From: Pseudomonas solani
Lineage (GTDB): Bacteria > Pseudomonadota > Gammaproteobacteria > Pseudomonadales > Pseudomonadaceae
Length of the DNA stretch: 64,000 nucleotides
Direction: 5' to 3'
Assembly: GCF_026072635.1 (NCBI RefSeq)
Contig: NZ_AP023081.1
Coordinates: 3,406,501-3,470,500 of the forward strand
The position numbers and the translations under genes are program-made. Shown here piece by piece: positions 37,293-43,921 of the stretch; position 1 is the stretch's first letter; the number at the start of each line of letters is the position of its first letter. The notes below the pieces were generated by a model. The model ran no database searches. It was not told where the DNA came from and saw only the letters and a list, made by a program, of their open reading frames with translations.

Positions 37293-38039
37293 ATGCAGCC
37301 ATCCCTGCTTTCCAAGAACGCCCTGGTCACCGGCGCCTCCCGTGGCATCGGCAAGGCCACCGCCCTGGCCCTAGGCGCCGCCGGCGCCTATGTGCTGGTG
37401 CACTGCAACCGTGGGGTCAACGAGGCCCATGGCGTGGTCACCGAGATCCGCGACCGGGGCGGCCGTGCCGACGTGCTGGTGGCCGATCTCGCCAGCGCCG
37501 AAGGGCCGCGCATCCTCGCCGCCGAGGTGGGTGAGCGCGTGCGCCGCCTGGACGTGCTGGTGGCCAGCGCCGGCATCGCCCAGACCGCGACGCTGGAGGA
37601 GACCCGCATCGAGGACTTCGATCGGCTGTTCGCGGTCAACGTGCGCGCGCCGTTCTTCCTGGTCCAGCAGCTGCTGCCGCTGCTGGGCGAGGGCAGCAGC
37701 CTGGTGCTGATCTCCTCCCTGGGGGCGCGCTCGGCGGTGGGGGACATTCCCGCCTACGCCGCCACCAAGGGCGCGCTGGACACCCTGGTGCTGCATTTCG
37801 CCCAGGCGCTCGGCGGGCGCGGCATCCGCGTCAACGGCCTGGCCCCGGGGGTGGTGGACACCGAGATGTCCAGCTTCGTGCGCAGCGACGAGGGGCGCGA
37901 CTTCGTGCTCTGCATCCAGGCCCTGCAGCGCATCGCGCAGCCGGAGGATATCGCCGACGCGGCATTGTTCCTGGCCTCCGACGCCTCGCGCTGGATCACC
38001 GGGGACATCCTCAGCGTCGACGGCGGCACCAAGCTGTAA
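37293..38039 (+). CDS. Short-chain dehydrogenase/reductase 2 (FabG-like)
   Basis: 248-residue classical SDR. TGASRGIG at about 13-20, an ASAG motif in place of NNAG, catalytic Ser in LISSLGARS, and YAATK. H38-C39-N40-R41 after the second strand suggests NADP(H). It differs clearly from the first SDR of the operon (about one third identical by eye), so the two probably act on different intermediates. 29 bases after the class II aldolase gene. Confidence 0.87.
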   Translation: MQPSLLSKNALVTGASRGIGKATALALGAAGAYVLVHCNRGVNEAHGVVTEIRDRGGRADVLVADLASAEGPRILAAEVGERVRRLDVLVASAGIAQTATLEETRIEDFDRLFAVNVRAPFFLVQQLLPLLGEGSSLVLISSLGARSAVGDIPAYAATKGALDTLVLHFAQALGGRGIRVNGLAPGVVDTEMSSFVRSDEGRDFVLCIQALQRIAQPEDIADAALFLASDASRWITGDILSVDGGTKL

Positions 38040-38064
38040 CCACGGGCCGCCAGGGGTAGACACC

Positions 38065-39315
38065 ATGAACATGAAGACCGAACTGCCCGCCACCGGGCTC
38101 GCCGGCCACGGCGGCACGTCGAGGAACCTCGAACTCGACCGGCTGCGCGCCATCGCCGTGCTGCTGACCTTCTACGTCCACCTGTACCAGGTGTTCTACC
38201 CCTGGACCTTCACCATGCACTACCCCAAGCCCGAGTCGGTGCTCGACCTGTTCGGCAACGCCTGGGCCGGGGTCGACCTGTTCTTCGTGATCTCCGGCTA
38301 CATCATCTCGCGCACCCTGCTGGAACAGCTGGACGGGTTGCGCAGTGGCGTGCAGCGGGCGGCCTGCATCCGCGCCTTCTACGTGCGCCGGGTGTTCCGC
38401 ATCCTGCCGGTGGCCTGGCTGGTGGTGGCGCTGGTGATGCTATTCAGCCTGTTCCTCAACCAGGGCCAGTACTTCGCTCCGCCGGTGTACAACGCCCAGG
38501 CGGCGCTGGGCATCTTCACCTACACCTTCAACTTCTGGCTGCCGGACAACAAGATCGCCGGCGGCGTGCCGCTGGCGCCCTACTGGAGCCTGTCGGTGGA
38601 GGAGCAGTTCTACCTGTTCTACCCGCTGTTCCTGCTGTTGCTGAAAAGCACCCGCGCGCGGGTGATGGCTCTGGTGGGCGGCTTGCTGCTGGTCAGCCTG
38701 GTGCTGCGGCCCTTTAGCCTGTCCGACCCGATGAAGGTGTTCTTCTTCACCCAGACCCGCTGCGACGGCCTGATCTATGGCTGCCTGCTGTACCTGGCCA
38801 CCACCCAGAGCTGGTTCGAGGCGATCCGCGTGCGTGCCGGCCGCCATCGTTACGCCGGGGCGCTGGTGGTGACGCTGCTGGCGCTGGTGCTGGGCAGCGT
38901 CACCGCCATCGGCTTCGGCAACACCCTGGCGGTGCCGGTGGTCTGCGCGCTGTCCCTGGCACTGGTGTTCATGGCCGCCTGCGAGGGCAACCTGATCGTC
39001 TTCCCGCAACCGCTGCAGTGGGTGCTGGACTACCTCGGCAAGCGTTCCTACACCTTCTACCTGGTGCACATCCCGATGTTCTACCTGACCCTGGAGCTGA
39101 TGTTTCGCTACACCCGCAGCGAGGGTATCGCCATCACCGACGCGCTCTGGCCGCAGTACACGGCGCTGATGCTGGTGCTGGTATTCGGCGCCACCGAACT
39201 GATCCACCGCACCGTGGAGAAACCCATGATCGCCCTCGGCAAGCGCATCACCGAACGCTCCCGCCTGCCCGCCGAACCGGCCGCGCAAGCCCTGGCCCCC
39301 ACGCCGGCCCCGTAG
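38065..39315 (+). CDS. Membrane acyltransferase (OafA/acyltransferase 3 family)
   Basis: 416-residue integral membrane protein with about ten hydrophobic helices. Family motifs: ELDRLRAIAVLLTFYVHLYQ (Arg and His of the acyltransferase-3 fold), WAGVDLFFVISGYIIS, FYVRRVFRILP, and PYWSLSVEEQFYLFYPL. Such proteins move acetyl or other acyl groups onto sugars, peptides or small molecules at the inner membrane. It is the last gene of the operon (25 bases after SDR 2), so acylation of the pathway product is a reasonable guess. The first methionine (38065) was kept; Met at 38071 is an alternative. Confidence 0.85.
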   Translation: MNMKTELPATGLAGHGGTSRNLELDRLRAIAVLLTFYVHLYQVFYPWTFTMHYPKPESVLDLFGNAWAGVDLFFVISGYIISRTLLEQLDGLRSGVQRAACIRAFYVRRVFRILPVAWLVVALVMLFSLFLNQGQYFAPPVYNAQAALGIFTYTFNFWLPDNKIAGGVPLAPYWSLSVEEQFYLFYPLFLLLLKSTRARVMALVGGLLLVSLVLRPFSLSDPMKVFFFTQTRCDGLIYGCLLYLATTQSWFEAIRVRAGRHRYAGALVVTLLALVLGSVTAIGFGNTLAVPVVCALSLALVFMAACEGNLIVFPQPLQWVLDYLGKRSYTFYLVHIPMFYLTLELMFRYTRSEGIAITDALWPQYTALMLVLVFGATELIHRTVEKPMIALGKRITERSRLPAEPAAQALAPTPAP

Positions 39316-39340
39316 GTCGCCGGCGCGGTGCTGAGGTTGG

Positions 39341-39462
39341 GTAGGGTGGATGACGCTTCACCCATCCACCGGGCGGGGGCGGGTTTCAATGCAACGCTTC
39401 GGGCATAACGGCGTGCCCTGTTCGACCCCGCCTGGTGGAGGTAAAGAGCGACCTCCACCCTA
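39341..39462. repeat. Two REP-like hairpins downstream of the biosynthetic operon
   Basis: Hairpin one has GGTGGATG/CATCCACC arms (39345-39352 and 39363-39370). Hairpin two has GGTGGAGGT/ACCTCCACC arms (39434-39442 and 39451-39459). A third relative starts GTAGGATGGTG at 39941. These GTAGGGTGGAT-type units are common dispersed intergenic repeats in Pseudomonas and may also stop transcription of the operon. Confidence 0.6.
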
Positions 39463-39511
39463 CACAGCGGTCACGTCCATTCGGCGGTGTTGTCTTGCAG
39501 GTTTTTTGTAG

Positions 39512-40075
39512 GGGCGACTTCAGTGGCTCTGTCTGCGTTAAGTGTTGCTAGAGGATTTGAGTCCAGCTGATTGCCGAGCTCTGGTGATGTTTCTGGTTTC
39601 GCCCCCCCGGGCGAGTCCCTTTTTTCAATCGTCGGGATGCCGAACCACAAAAAAGGAACCAAAAACGCTTGCCCCATCATCCGGCCCGACTGCGTCGGGT
39701 TCCCTCACTCCATCGCCGTTACTCGCTACGCTCGCCCTTCGGGCCGCACTGAAGTGCGTTCGCCGCAAGCGTCGTCTGGGGGCCGGCGCGATGGGCCATC
39801 CATGGCCTGGCGCGCCTCTCGCGGCATCCATGCCGCTCGTCCCCCGGCGCAACGACTGCGTTCGGCCTCCTGGAGGGGCGTTGGCGGCTGCTCCAACTTT
39901 CTTCGTCCAGCGCATCACCACGTGGTGCGCATGGGCTTTCGTAGGATGGTGTAGAGCGAAGCGAAACCCATGCGGTGGAGGTGGCAGAAATACTTCGGTG
40001 CCCGGAAAGCACCGTGCTTGAGCGCCTGCATTAAAACCACAACAGCTAACGCAGACAGAGCCACTTCAGTCGCCC
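39512..40075. repeat. Non-coding element bounded by a 36-bp imperfect inverted repeat
   Basis: The left arm (39512-39547) and the reverse complement of the right arm (40040-40075) agree at 32 of 36 positions; both contain AGTGGCTCTGTCTGCGTTA. The about 490 bases between them hold no plausible gene. They do hold a stretch beginning near 39650 (AAAAAAGGAACCAAAAACGC, then CATCATCCGGCCCG) that I recall as a frequent dispersed intergenic element in pseudomonads and xanthomonads. No transposase, no target-site duplication recognised. Together with the hairpins to the left, bases 39316-40120 contain no supported gene. Confidence 0.6.
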
Positions 40076-40120
40076 AGCGGCGCGTAGCGTCGTCCGCCCG
40101 TAGGCGCGAATTCATCGCGA

Positions 40121-40402
40121 TCAGGCGTCATCCTGGACACCCAGCTCCCCCGCCTTCCACATCCTGTACCGCTCCGGCATGCACACCGCGCAAGGCCGAT
40201 ATCCCGCGCTGAGCGCCGTGGCTTCGTCGAGAAAGAACACCCGCTGTGCCCGGTAGCCACCCCGGGCCAGGGCCTGCAGGGCGCTGCGGCAGTCAAGGCG
40301 GCCGTAGAGCTTGTTGCGGCGGTGGCCGCCGAGGGTGCCGGGGCGGTTGCTGGCAAAGGGGCGGCCGTCGGCGCCGATCAGGGTCCAGGTTCTGTCCGGC
40401 AT
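40121..40402 (-). CDS. Small protein with an Ada-like metal-binding domain
   Basis: 93 residues. The central part resembles the zinc-binding domain of Ada: NKLYGRLDC, then RVFFLDEATALSAGYRPCAVC, where AGYRPCxxC is the signature of the second cysteine pair. Three cysteines are present; the equivalent of the second Ada cysteine is absent. Located 3 bases after the 2OG oxygenase gene in the ada operon. A role in alkylation response or metal/nucleic-acid binding is inferred from the domain and the operon. Confidence 0.72.
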   Translation of the reverse strand: MPDRTWTLIGADGRPFASNRPGTLGGHRRNKLYGRLDCRSALQALARGGYRAQRVFFLDEATALSAGYRPCAVCMPERYRMWKAGELGVQDDA

Positions 40403-40405
40403 GGC

Positions 40406-41020
40406 TCAGTGCCTGGCGGGGAAGTCCAGCTCCAGGCTCAGGCGCTGGCCGCTGCGCACCCGGCTGGTGCCGTGCTTGAGCCCGGCACCGTAGAGCTGGC
40501 CGAGGCTGTTTCGCACCGGGCGGCGGCCCGTGCTGAAGAGCACCGCGTCGCCCTGGCGCAGGGGCAGCACGGTGGCTCGCGACTGCATGCGCGGGCGCTG
40601 CTCGGTAACGACGAATTCGCCACCGCTGAAGTCCTGCCCGGGGCAGGACAGCAGGATGGCGATACGCAGTGGCAGGGTTGTGCCGTCGCCCTGGTGCAGG
40701 TTCAGGTAGTCGCCGGCTTCCAGCCGGCACAGCTGTGCGTCGACTGTGATGCCCTGGAGTGGGTAGCGGTGCGCTTCACCCAGGGCTTCGTTCCAGCGAT
40801 TGGCCAGGCCGGCGAGCTCGGGAGGGTATGCGTCCGCGAACGACGTGCCGGCCGTGGCGATCCACTCGCCACGGCCGGGCTCCGGGGGCGCGAGGCCAGC
40901 GCCTGGGGCTTCCGCCAGCCTGCGCCAGTGCTGCACCGTGCCTGCATCCAGCAGGCCGGGCAGCAGGGCGTAGCCGTCGTCTTCCAGGCTGCGGGTGAGC
41001 GCCGGCCAGTCCAGCGTCAT
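40406..41020 (-). CDS. 2OG-Fe(II) oxygenase A (P4H-like), ada operon
   Basis: 204 residues with a double-stranded beta-helix fold. The HxD iron ligands are in LNLHQGDGTTLP, and the distal His and 2-oxoglutarate Arg in KHGTSRVRSGQR. It resembles the second oxygenase of this region (shared AILLS...DFSGGEFV and SGQR blocks). Not AlkB: the AlkB RxxxxxR signature is absent. Start overlaps the ada stop (ATGA), so it is translated with Ada and probably induced by alkylation. Substrate unknown; an oxidative demethylation or hydroxylation role is inference. Confidence 0.82.
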   Translation of the reverse strand: MTLDWPALTRSLEDDGYALLPGLLDAGTVQHWRRLAEAPGAGLAPPEPGRGEWIATAGTSFADAYPPELAGLANRWNEALGEAHRYPLQGITVDAQLCRLEAGDYLNLHQGDGTTLPLRIAILLSCPGQDFSGGEFVVTEQRPRMQSRATVLPLRQGDAVLFSTGRRPVRNSLGQLYGAGLKHGTSRVRSGQRLSLELDFPARH

Positions 41021-42150
41021 GGCTGGGCCACGGCCTGCTTGCTGCGGGGGGCTGCGCTGGCAGTGGCGGTCTTGGCCGGCTTGGCTTCGCGCAACAGCAG
41101 TTCGCGTTTGCGGTCGATGCCCCAGCGGTAGCCGGAGAGATCACCATTGCGCCGCACCACGCGGTGGCAGGGGATGGCCACCGCGATGTGGTTGGCACCG
41201 CAGGCCTGGGCCACCGCCCGCACCGCCTTGGGCGCGCCGATGCGCTCGGCGATGTCGGTGTAGCTGACGGTGGTGCCTGGCGGGATGTCCCGCAGGGCTT
41301 TCCACACCCGCTCTTGGAAGGCCGTGCCGCGCACGTCCAGGGGCAGGTTGAGGCCCAGGGAGGGCGCCTCGATGAAACCGACCACCTGGGCCACCAGGCG
41401 CTCGAAGTCGGCATCGCCCCCCACCAGCTGGGCCTTGGGGAACTGGTCCTGCAGGTCACGCACCAGTTCGTCCGGGTCGTCGCCCAGGAGGATGGCGCAG
41501 ACCCCGCGCTGGCTCTGGGCGACGAGGATGGCCCCCAGTGAGCACTGGGCCACGGCGAAGTGGATGGAGGCGCCGGCACCGCCATCGCGGTATTCACTGG
41601 CGCGCATGCCGAGCAGTTGGTCCGAGGTTTCGTAGAAGCGGCTGTTGGAGTTGAAGCCGGCGCCGTAGATGGCGTCGGTCACCGAGGTGCCGACATCGCT
41701 GAGCTCCTGGCGCAGGCGGCGCGCGCGGTAGGCCGAGACATAGGCCTTGGGGGTCAGCCCGGTTTCGGTCTTGAACACCCGGTGGAAGTGCGAGGGGCTC
41801 ATGCCCGAGCGCTGCGCCAGCTGGTTGAGGTTCAGCGGCGTGTCGGCGGCCTCGATGGCACGGCAGGCCTCTGCGATCAACGAGGTGCGCCGGGCTGCGG
41901 TGCTGGTGCGGTCGCCGGCCAGGCTGCGACTGGCGCGATAGCCGGCGGCTTCGGCGGCGGCCGGGTTATCGAAGAACTCGACGTTCTTGCGGTTGGGCAG
42001 ACGGGTCGAGGAGCTGGGGCGGCAGTAGACGCCGGTGGTCTTCACCGCGTAGACGAACTGGTCGTCGGCGGCGCTGTCGCGGGCGATGACGGCTGCCCAG
42101 CGTTGATCGTCCGTGAGGTAGAGAGCGGTTTCGTGCGGGTTCCTGCTCAT
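41017..42150 (-). CDS. ada: Ada: alkylation-response regulator/methyltransferase with degenerate zinc site
   Basis: 377 residues with the Ada layout: N-terminal metal-binding domain (1-75), AraC-type helix-turn-helix (SLIAEACRAIEAADTPLNLN, MSPSHFHRVFKTETGLTPK), and C-terminal O6-methylguanine methyltransferase with the active-site PCHRVV. In the N-terminal domain only the first zinc cysteine, equivalent to E. coli Cys38, is kept (TTGVYCRPSS). The positions of Cys42, Cys69 and Cys72 read Ser, Ser and Leu (GYRASRSL). The ATG at 42150 starts MSRNPHETA. First gene of a three-gene operon and preceded by Ada-box-like sites. Confidence 0.9.
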   Translation of the reverse strand: MSRNPHETALYLTDDQRWAAVIARDSAADDQFVYAVKTTGVYCRPSSSTRLPNRKNVEFFDNPAAAEAAGYRASRSLAGDRTSTAARRTSLIAEACRAIEAADTPLNLNQLAQRSGMSPSHFHRVFKTETGLTPKAYVSAYRARRLRQELSDVGTSVTDAIYGAGFNSNSRFYETSDQLLGMRASEYRDGGAGASIHFAVAQCSLGAILVAQSQRGVCAILLGDDPDELVRDLQDQFPKAQLVGGDADFERLVAQVVGFIEAPSLGLNLPLDVRGTAFQERVWKALRDIPPGTTVSYTDIAERIGAPKAVRAVAQACGANHIAVAIPCHRVVRRNGDLSGYRWGIDRKRELLLREAKPAKTATASAAPRSKQAVAQP

Positions 42151-42195
42151 GGTGGCTATCCAGAAGTACCGTTGACTATTGCAGGTTAAAACCGA

Positions 42196-42231
42196 ATTCA
42201 AACGCAAGAACTCCGGTTCTTGCGTTCGAAT
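42196..42231. promoter_or_regulatory. Palindromic pair of Ada-box-like sequences upstream of ada
   Basis: AACGCAAGAAC and GTTCTTGCGTT form an 11-bp perfect inverted repeat (42201-42211 and 42216-42226) that extends outward through AATTC and GAAT. Each half reads ATTCRAACGCAAGAAC, close to the E. coli Ada box (AAT...GCGCAAGA). The minus-strand copy points at ada and ends about 66 bases before its start, a good position for activation. The same hairpin could also stop read-through from ogt. Confidence 0.65.
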
Positions 42232-42327
42232 CCACCGTGGCTCCGCCGAGGCGTTCCGATGCGGGCGGAGGGGGCGCTGGAGGGTATAGATGATGAGCCT
42301 CTCCAGCGTCCAGCGCTGCGCGTTCGG

Positions 42328-42873
42328 TCAGAACAGCGCGGCGGTCTGCGGCTCGGCGGCGAGAGGGCGCAGGGCTTTCTCGTGCTCCAGCAGCCAGCGC
42401 TTGCGCTCCAGGCCCCAGGCGTAGCCGCGCAGTTCGCCATTGGCGGCGATCACCCGGTGGCAGGGTATGACCAGGGCAATGGGGTTGGCGGCATTGGCGG
42501 CGCCGACGTCGATGGCGGCGCGCGGGTCTTCCAGGCCCAGCTCGCGGGCCAACTGGCCATAGCTGCGAGTGGTGCCGGCCGGAATGCGCCGCAAGGCCGC
42601 CCAGACCTGAAGCTGGAAGGGCGTGCCGGTGGGCTCGATGACGAGGTCGTCGAGGGCATCACCGTCGCCTTCGAAGTAGCGGCGCAGGGCTGTGGATATC
42701 TCCTTGGGGGCGGGGATTTCCGGTAGGTCCCGGGGGCTGGGGCGGTCCTTCAGCGAGCGGGTGAGCTGGCGCTTGTAGTCGGCGAAGCCGAGGGCGCAGA
42801 TGCGGCGTTGTTCATCGGTCACCAGCAGCAGCTCGCGCAGGGGCGAGCTCAGGCGGCTCATCATCAATGTCAT
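42328..42873 (-). CDS. ogt: Methylated-DNA-protein-cysteine methyltransferase (Ogt)
   Basis: Stand-alone O6-alkylguanine-DNA alkyltransferase of 181 residues, a suicide repair protein. The active site IPCHRVIAANG and the GTPFQLQVWAALRRIPAGTTRSYG substrate-binding helix are clear. The ATG at 42873 follows an AAGGAGAT site; the longer open frame upstream runs antisense into other genes. Last gene of a probable lysR-oxygenase-78 aa-ogt operon. A second activity of the same type lies in Ada, so the locus has two O6-methylguanine acceptors. Confidence 0.93.
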   Translation of the reverse strand: MTLMMSRLSSPLRELLLVTDEQRRICALGFADYKRQLTRSLKDRPSPRDLPEIPAPKEISTALRRYFEGDGDALDDLVIEPTGTPFQLQVWAALRRIPAGTTRSYGQLARELGLEDPRAAIDVGAANAANPIALVIPCHRVIAANGELRGYAWGLERKRWLLEHEKALRPLAAEPQTAALF

Positions 42874-42883
42874 GGCAATCTCC

Positions 42884-43120
42884 TTATCGCAGTCGAGTGA
42901 CGCTGTGGGGGCGCAGCAGGAAGACTTCCCCGCTGTCCAGGTGCAGCTCGGTCCGGCCCGAATCGTCCGTGTGCCAGCGGGCCTGCCTGGCATCCACCAG
43001 TGCCTGGAAGGCACTGATCACCCGCAGGCGCGCGGCCGGGTCACCGGTCGTCGTTCCAACCGCCAGCGTGCCGGCTTCGAACGACGGCAGCGTGCCGCTC
43101 TCCCTGGGGTGAAGTGGCAT
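42884..43120 (-). CDS. Small conserved-looking protein of the ogt operon
   Basis: 78 residues, cytoplasmic, no known motif. The C-terminal half (TELHLDSGEVFLLRPHSVTRLR) looks like structured beta sequence, and the preceding helix (ARLRVISAFQALVDARQARW) is amphipathic. Ten bases before ogt and 57 bases after the oxygenase gene, same strand. I do not recognise the family. Confidence 0.55.
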   Translation of the reverse strand: MPLHPRESGTLPSFEAGTLAVGTTTGDPAARLRVISAFQALVDARQARWHTDDSGRTELHLDSGEVFLLRPHSVTRLR

Positions 43121-43177
43121 GGTCAGCCCACCCTGTGGGGGCTGTGCGTGAAGGGTGTGTTCATCGTCGTGGCCCCC

Positions 43178-43921
43178 TTAGCTGGCGTCGTGGAAGATCA
43201 GCCCCAGGGTGCGGCGCTGGCCGCTTGTGACGAGGCTGACGCCGTGGCGCATGGCGGCGCGGCGGAAGCCACCGCGTTTGCCGGGCACGGGGCGCAGGTC
43301 CACCGGGAACAGCACCGCGTCGCCCTTGCCCAGGGGCACCACTTCCGCCCGTTGCTGGCCGGCGATGTTCTCGGTGAGGACGAATTCGCCGCCGCTGAAG
43401 TCCGCATCCGGCGCCGACAGCAGGATCGCCAACTGCAACGGGAACACGTGCTCGCCGTACAGGTCCTGGTGCAGGCGGTTGTAGCAGCCTGGCCCGTACT
43501 GCAGCAGCAGGGGCGTGGGGCGGCGCTGCCCGGCGCGGTGGCAACGGGCGAGAAAGGTGTCGAGCCGCGCGGGGTAGCGGGTGTCGATGCCCAGGCGCTG
43601 GTTCCAGCGGTTGGCGATGGCCGCCAGCGGCGGGTAGAGGCGGTGGCGCAGGCGCCCGAGCAGGGTGGGCAGCGGGTAGGCGAAGTACTTGTACTCACCC
43701 CGGCCAAAGCCCTGGCGCTCCATGACGATGCGCGAGCGGAAGCCTTCGTCGCGGCTGTAGATCGAAGCGAGCTGGGCGCAGGCGGCGTCGTCCAGCAGGC
43801 GCGGGATCAGCGCACAGCCATGGGCCTCCAGCTCGGTTTCGAGGGCCTGCCAGTCGAGGCGCTCGATGCGCTCCAGCGCGGCATCGGGCATGGGGTGTTC
43901 GAGGGTGGCGAGCGCGGTCAT
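43178..43921 (-). CDS. 2OG-Fe(II) oxygenase B (P4H-like)
   Basis: 247 residues. The HxD motif is in YNRLHQDLYGEHVFPLQL, and the distal His plus 2-oxoglutarate Arg in RHGVSLVTSGQRRTLGL. The layout matches oxygenase A of the ada operon but with a longer N-terminal region (YKYFAYPLPTLLGRLRHRLYP), as in prolyl-4-hydroxylase-like proteins often found beside DNA-alkylation repair genes. The start overlaps the LysR stop (ATGA). A repair or tRNA/protein modification role is possible; substrate unknown. Confidence 0.85.
   Translation of the reverse strand: MTALATLEHPMPDAALERIERLDWQALETELEAHGCALIPRLLDDAACAQLASIYSRDEGFRSRIVMERQGFGRGEYKYFAYPLPTLLGRLRHRLYPPLAAIANRWNQRLGIDTRYPARLDTFLARCHRAGQRRPTPLLLQYGPGCYNRLHQDLYGEHVFPLQLAILLSAPDADFSGGEFVLTENIAGQQRAEVVPLGKGDAVLFPVDLRPVPGKRGGFRRAAMRHGVSLVTSGQRRTLGLIFHDAS

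Noticed and set aside
39542..40021. Several open frames in the gap after the acyltransferase gene
   Set aside because: They overlap in all frames within a repeat element and have no ribosome site or protein-like composition.
42221..42234. GTTCGAATCC match to the tRNA-Lys/Pro T-arm as a possible att site
   Set aside because: The ten-base core is explained by the Ada-box palindrome and is generic to tRNA T-arms; no longer identity to a tRNA end.
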